From an uncultured Oscillospiraceae bacterium (GTDB lineage: Bacteria; Bacillota; Clostridia; Oscillospirales; Oscillospiraceae): a DNA stretch of 51,913 nucleotides. The position numbers and the translations under genes were made by a program. Below the pieces are notes generated by a model. That model saw only the letters and a list, made by a program, of their open reading frames with translations, ran no database searches and was not told where the DNA came from. The stretch lies in assembly GCA_944383195.1 (NCBI GenBank), contig CALWOP010000004.1, forward strand, positions 1-51,913, read 5' to 3'. Shown here piece by piece: positions 49,004 to 51,913 of the stretch (the stretch's first letter is position 1; every line of letters starts with the position of its first letter).

Positions 49004-49997
49004 TTAAATGAACTTGATGAAGATACTGGCAACGAAAACGGAAGCAATGGTAACGGTGGTAAAGCCGCCGATGATCATCTGAGGCTCAATGCAGGAGCTG
49101 AGGTATTTTGCCTGCTCCTCGTCCTCCGCAACCGCCTTCACGCTCTCCTGAGAGAGGATGTAGTTGCCAGGATAGCCATACAGCGCCGTGAGAGATACGG
49201 ACATGGCCAGCTCCCACCGGAACCCCAGCAGCCGTCCGGCCAGAGCCGAAAACAGGCACAGTCCGATGCAGCCGATGATGATGATACCGATGGAGGGCAG
49301 CATCATGGAGCCACCACATCCGGGGTCGCAACCGCGATTCCAGAAACAACCACAAATCCAACGATCACCACTGAGGTAAACCCAAACACCTGGGATTTGA
49401 TCAGCGGAGAGCGGTCCAGGAAGCCGATTTCCGCCAGAATCACGCCTACGATCAGCAAAATCACATAGCGGGAAATGATCTCATTGGTCCAGCTGGTGAT
49501 CACCATACCGATCAGCCCGGCCACCGCCACTTTGAACAGGGTGGTGTTATTGGTCACATATTTGCTGGGCAGCTGGGGCAGCAGCGTCTTTCCCTCTTCA
49601 CAGCTGCCCGCCTGGGCCAAGGTCTTTCCGCTCTTGTAGTCCCCAAGCAAATGGCGGGCCTCCCGCTTCAGCGGGAAAGAGGTCAGCGGATAGCCCACAA
49701 AGCTCTGCAGCACCAGAACAGCCAGTGCAAGAGTGACCAATTCAGGCCGTCCCATAGCTGTGGCTCCCTCGCTCATGATCATGTAAGCGACAATGCCGCC
49801 GCTCAAAGGAGGCGTTGCCACAATGGCCGCCAGCTCCAGAATATTGGAGGGGACAAACCCTCCCCAGAACAGGATGGCACACAGCACCGACAGCGTAAAC
49901 ATGGAAGGTATGATCGCTTTTGTGGCTGTGGAAATGATATCACTGACGGCAAAGATCGCCATCAGGACAACAAAATAAAAATGGCATCTAAGTACAT
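49004..49997 (-). pseudogene. Polytopic membrane transporter broken by two frameshifts
   Basis: Three consecutive frames make one ~330-aa membrane protein. Part 1, MYLDAIFILLS (49997-49962), has the only good ribosome site (AAAGGAG, 7 bases before ATG) and ends in TGA overlapping the ATG of part 2 (49962-49303, 219 aa, MAIFAVSDIISTATKAIIPS... to VVSGIAVATPDVVAP). Part 2 ends in TGA overlapping part 3 (49306-49004, 100 aa, MMLPSIGIIIIGCIG... to FVASIFIKFI). Hydrophobicity and sense run smoothly over both joins, and one added base at each (e.g. TTGTC(C)CTG and GCTCC(C)ATG) restores a single frame. About ten membrane helices; SLTALYGYPGNYILSQESVK is a conserved-looking loop. Family not certain; placement after hutI suggests histidine/urocanate or product transport. 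Translational coupling of three pieces is the alternative. Confidence 0.65.
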
Positions 49998-50071
49998 ATC
50001 AATACTCCTTTACAAACTGGTTGCACCCCTTTTGATTTAAGGCAATACTCCGCAAATGCACCCGCGATAAA

Positions 50072-51364
50072 TCACATCTGCGGTGTCTCCACCTGACGTT
50101 CCTTTACGATCCGGCCGTCCTGCACCACAACTTCTCCGCTCTTGATCACGGTCTGCACGTGATTCCGGCCGAATTTATACACCACATCTTCAAACGTCTC
50201 CACATCCAGAATCAGCACATCCGCTGTCTTTCCTGCATCCAAAACGCCTCGATCGTCCAGCGTCAGGGCCTTTGCAGAGCCGTAAGTGGCCGCGCGAACC
50301 GCCTCCGCGGGGGAGAAACGGTGCTGCCGGCAGGCCAGAACCAGCACCATCTGCATAGATTCCATCCAGCAGCCCGGATTGCAGTTGGTGGCCAGCGCCA
50401 AGGTCATGCCGCAGTCCAGCATGGGCCGGGGGTCAACAGGGTGGGGATGATGTACCGCAAAATCGGTGCCCGGCAGAATCACGCCCACCACCCCGGCATC
50501 CCGAAGCTTGGGCAGCATGGCCAGCGGAGTATAATTCAGGTGGCCGGCGTTGGCCATCTTCATCTCAGCCGCCAGCGCGGAGCCGCCGATGTCTGAATAG
50601 GCGTCCGTGTGGATGCAGGGGATGAGGCCGTACTGTTGTCCGCAGGTCAAAATTTTCTCCGCATCCTTGGCGGTAAAGTGCCCTTCATCCACCCAGACAT
50701 CGTTGAAAGACGCCATGTGGAACCGGGACACCTGGGGGATCATTTCCTGGCAGAGCTGATCGATATACCAGTCCTTATCCTTTCCTTCCTCCCAGCCGTG
50801 GCCGCCCAAAAAGGTGGGCACGATATCCATGGGCAGATGGGCGCTGAGCAGCCGGTTTACCTCCAGCATCTTCATTTCCGAGGGCAGCGTGAGGCCATAT
50901 CCGCTTTTGCTCTCAATGGTGGTGGTGCCGGTAATGAGCATATTACGCATCCTGCGTTCCGTCCGTGCTGCCAGAACCTCAATGGGGACGTCCTTGGTCA
51001 TGTTGACCGAGGCATAAATTCCTGTGGGAATGCCGTACTTTTCCAGCGTTTCCGGGCGATCATCCGTAAGCTTGATGGCATATTCGGCCACCCGGGACCC
51101 GCCAAACACCACGTGGGTGTGGCAATCCACGAAGCCGGGCATGACCACCTTTCCGGTGGCATCGATCCGCTCCACTTCGGACAGATCTCCCGCCGCGCGT
51201 TCCACTTCTTCCTTGCTGCCTACGGCACGGATCTTATCCCCTTCCATATAGAGCCAGCCCGACTCGATCAAGCCCACATCGTGATTGCTTTCGCCTCTCA
51301 TGGTGAGCATCTGCGCCGCGTTTTCAATGAGCAGCTTGGTTTCCTTTTTCTGATTTTCTTTCAT
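50072..51364 (-). CDS. hutI: Imidazolonepropionase
   Basis: 430 aa, amidohydrolase superfamily, third step of histidine degradation: hydrolysis of 4-imidazolone-5-propanoate to N-formimino-L-glutamate. Seen: PGFVDCHTHVVFGGSRVAEY with the metal His-x-His, TTTIESKSGYGLTL, PTFLGGHGWEEGKDKDWYID (substrate/metal His), IHTDAYSDIGGSALAAEM (metal His), and LATNCNPGCWMESMQMVLVL with the metal-binding loop of this family. SD GGGGGAGG, 8 bases before the ATG. It lies 114 bases after hutU; a long hairpin between them may reduce read-through. The next gene (transporter remnant) begins 74 bases after its stop. No hutG, ftcD or fchA for the last step is in the window. Confidence 0.95.
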   Translation of the reverse strand: MKENQKKETKLLIENAAQMLTMRGESNHDVGLIESGWLYMEGDKIRAVGSKEEVERAAGDLSEVERIDATGKVVMPGFVDCHTHVVFGGSRVAEYAIKLTDDRPETLEKYGIPTGIYASVNMTKDVPIEVLAARTERRMRNMLITGTTTIESKSGYGLTLPSEMKMLEVNRLLSAHLPMDIVPTFLGGHGWEEGKDKDWYIDQLCQEMIPQVSRFHMASFNDVWVDEGHFTAKDAEKILTCGQQYGLIPCIHTDAYSDIGGSALAAEMKMANAGHLNYTPLAMLPKLRDAGVVGVILPGTDFAVHHPHPVDPRPMLDCGMTLALATNCNPGCWMESMQMVLVLACRQHRFSPAEAVRAATYGSAKALTLDDRGVLDAGKTADVLILDVETFEDVVYKFGRNHVQTVIKSGEVVVQDGRIVKERQVETPQM

Positions 51365-51406
51365 GATGCCAGCCTCCCCCAGCAGATACTTATTAACGCT
51401 TTATGA

Positions 51407-51453
51407 AAATGGGGAAAGGGCGAGCACAAACGTACCTCGCCCTTTCCCCATTT
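51407..51453 (-). terminator. Long hairpin between hutU and hutI
   Basis: AAATGGGGAAAGGGCGAG / CTCGCCCTTTCCCCATTT, 18 perfect base pairs with an 11-base loop. On the - strand the 3' arm ends in ATTTTCAT, a weak T-run, so it could be a partial terminator or an mRNA 3'-end stabiliser after hutU. Confidence 0.75.
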
Positions 51454-51478
51454 GAAGTAGGAAGAAAACTGTTTTCAG

Positions 51479-51913
51479 TTAGCGCATGTACTCACCCTCA
51501 GGGCCAAAGGTGACCTTATCGGCGGGCTCCCACCAGAGAGGAATCTTGATGCTGTCGCCGCCAGCGATCTTGCCCTTGCCGTTACACACGTCCTTAGCGG
51601 ACTGGTAACCGGACTGAGCATGACGGACCACGCCGATACCGGAGTCGGTCACCATGCAGGCGCCCAGACGGAAGTCAGCCTCATCGGTACCGTCAGCGAT
51701 CATGGTAACGCCGGTGTGGACGGCCTCGCCCATGGAGTAGTTGGCCTGGATGGCGATCAGATCGCACATGGCAGCGCAGTCAAGCAGGCCGTTGAGCATG
51801 GGCCAGTCGGAGACGTAGTCGCCGCCGTCGGGCATATTCTCGGACTCGAAGGTGGGGTTCACGATGGAGCCGGAGTCCAGGTTGTCGCGGGAGAAGGCCA
51901 CGGGGCCCTTGAT
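51479..51913 (-). CDS. hutU: Urocanate hydratase, C-terminal part (runs off window)
   Basis: The last 144 codons, entering at IKGPVAFSRDNLDSGSIVNP; the true start is beyond 51913. Conserved blocks: GPVAFSRDNLDSGSI, ENMPDGGDYVSDWPMLNGLL, AVHTGVTMIADGTDEADFRL, DSGIGVVRHAQSGYQSAKD. The enzyme converts urocanate to imidazolonepropionate using tightly bound NAD+. The stretch ...AIQANYSMGEAVHTG replaces the HHGGGVG.G.S.H.G loop of the Pseudomonas/Bacillus type, pointing to the divergent clostridial form of the enzyme. Followed by the hairpin at 51407-51453 and hutI. Ends ...GPEGEYMR. Confidence 0.9.
   Translation of the reverse strand: MKGPVAFSRDNLDSGSIVNPTFESENMPDGGDYVSDWPMLNGLLDCAAMCDLIAIQANYSMGEAVHTGVTMIADGTDEADFRLGACMVTDSGIGVVRHAQSGYQSAKDVCNGKGKIAGGDSIKIPLWWEPADKVTFGPEGEYMR

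Noticed and set aside
47167..49047. 626-aa - strand open frame covering hutH
   Set aside because: Antisense shadow of hutH; the protein is Gly/Asp/His-rich with no recognisable domain.

Overview
The window looks like a chromosomal contig of a gut-type Clostridia (Oscillospiraceae/Flavonifractor-like) bacterium. This rests on the fairly GC-rich Firmicute coding style, strong AGGAGG ribosome sites, a chemotaxis-receptor tail, TRAP/AEC/YfcC transporters and a clostridial histidine-utilisation cluster. Species cannot be read from sequence alone. No tRNA, rRNA or CRISPR array was seen.

Region 1 (1-35.9 kb) is almost entirely one leftward gene cluster for a phage-tail-like contractile injection system (CIS). 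It appears to be read from an extended -10 promoter near 35.91 kb. In transcription order it encodes: a putative peripheral baseplate/fibre protein (595 aa); five membrane-associated proteins (a C-terminal-anchor protein, a 4-TM HAMP/cyclase-like protein, a MORN-repeat protein, a TolC-like helical protein and an 881-aa coiled-coil protein); a DUF4255 tail terminator; an unknown 251-aa protein; a DUF4280 PAAR-like tip; sheath; tube; a baseplate-hub chaperone-like protein; a DUF6760-like small protein; a second tube protein with a long coiled coil; a 998-aa ruler candidate; two CIS tube-cap/LysM-type paralogues; a VgrG split into gpD-like hub and gpV-like spike; gp25; two gpJ-like baseplate proteins; gpI; a STAS-domain protein; and finally an AAA+ ATPase. 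A histidine kinase and response regulator pair sits between the STAS and ATPase genes. The response-regulator gene carries an in-frame stop. There are no capsid, terminase, integrase, lysis or recognisable toxin genes. The signalling content and the dedicated membrane module set this locus apart from classical Afp/PVC particles.

Region 2 (36-45.2 kb) is a small-molecule scavenging region: an AEC-family permease and LacI-family regulator on the + strand; then, on the - strand, an intact DapA/NanA-family aldolase, a scarred stretch (truncated second aldolase, fragment of a mobile-element sigma factor, truncated TRAP binding protein), a YfcC-type carrier and two M20 amidohydrolases. AAAACGTTTT palindromes at the AEC and TRAP promoters and inside the 5' end of the YfcC gene probably bind the LacI regulator.

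Region 3 (45.4-51.9 kb) is histidine degradation: a YuiF/NhaC-like transporter (probable histidine uptake), hutH on the + strand, a membrane transporter broken by two frameshifts, hutI, and the C-terminal part of hutU running off the window. Three promoters here (upstream of an M20 gene, of the transporter and of hutH) share helically phased GTCGA direct repeats, which suggests one unidentified regulator joins histidine use to acyl-amino-acid hydrolysis.

The first 80 bp also hold a junction between an IS21-like transposase fragment and a chemotaxis-receptor tail, a second recombination scar or assembly join.
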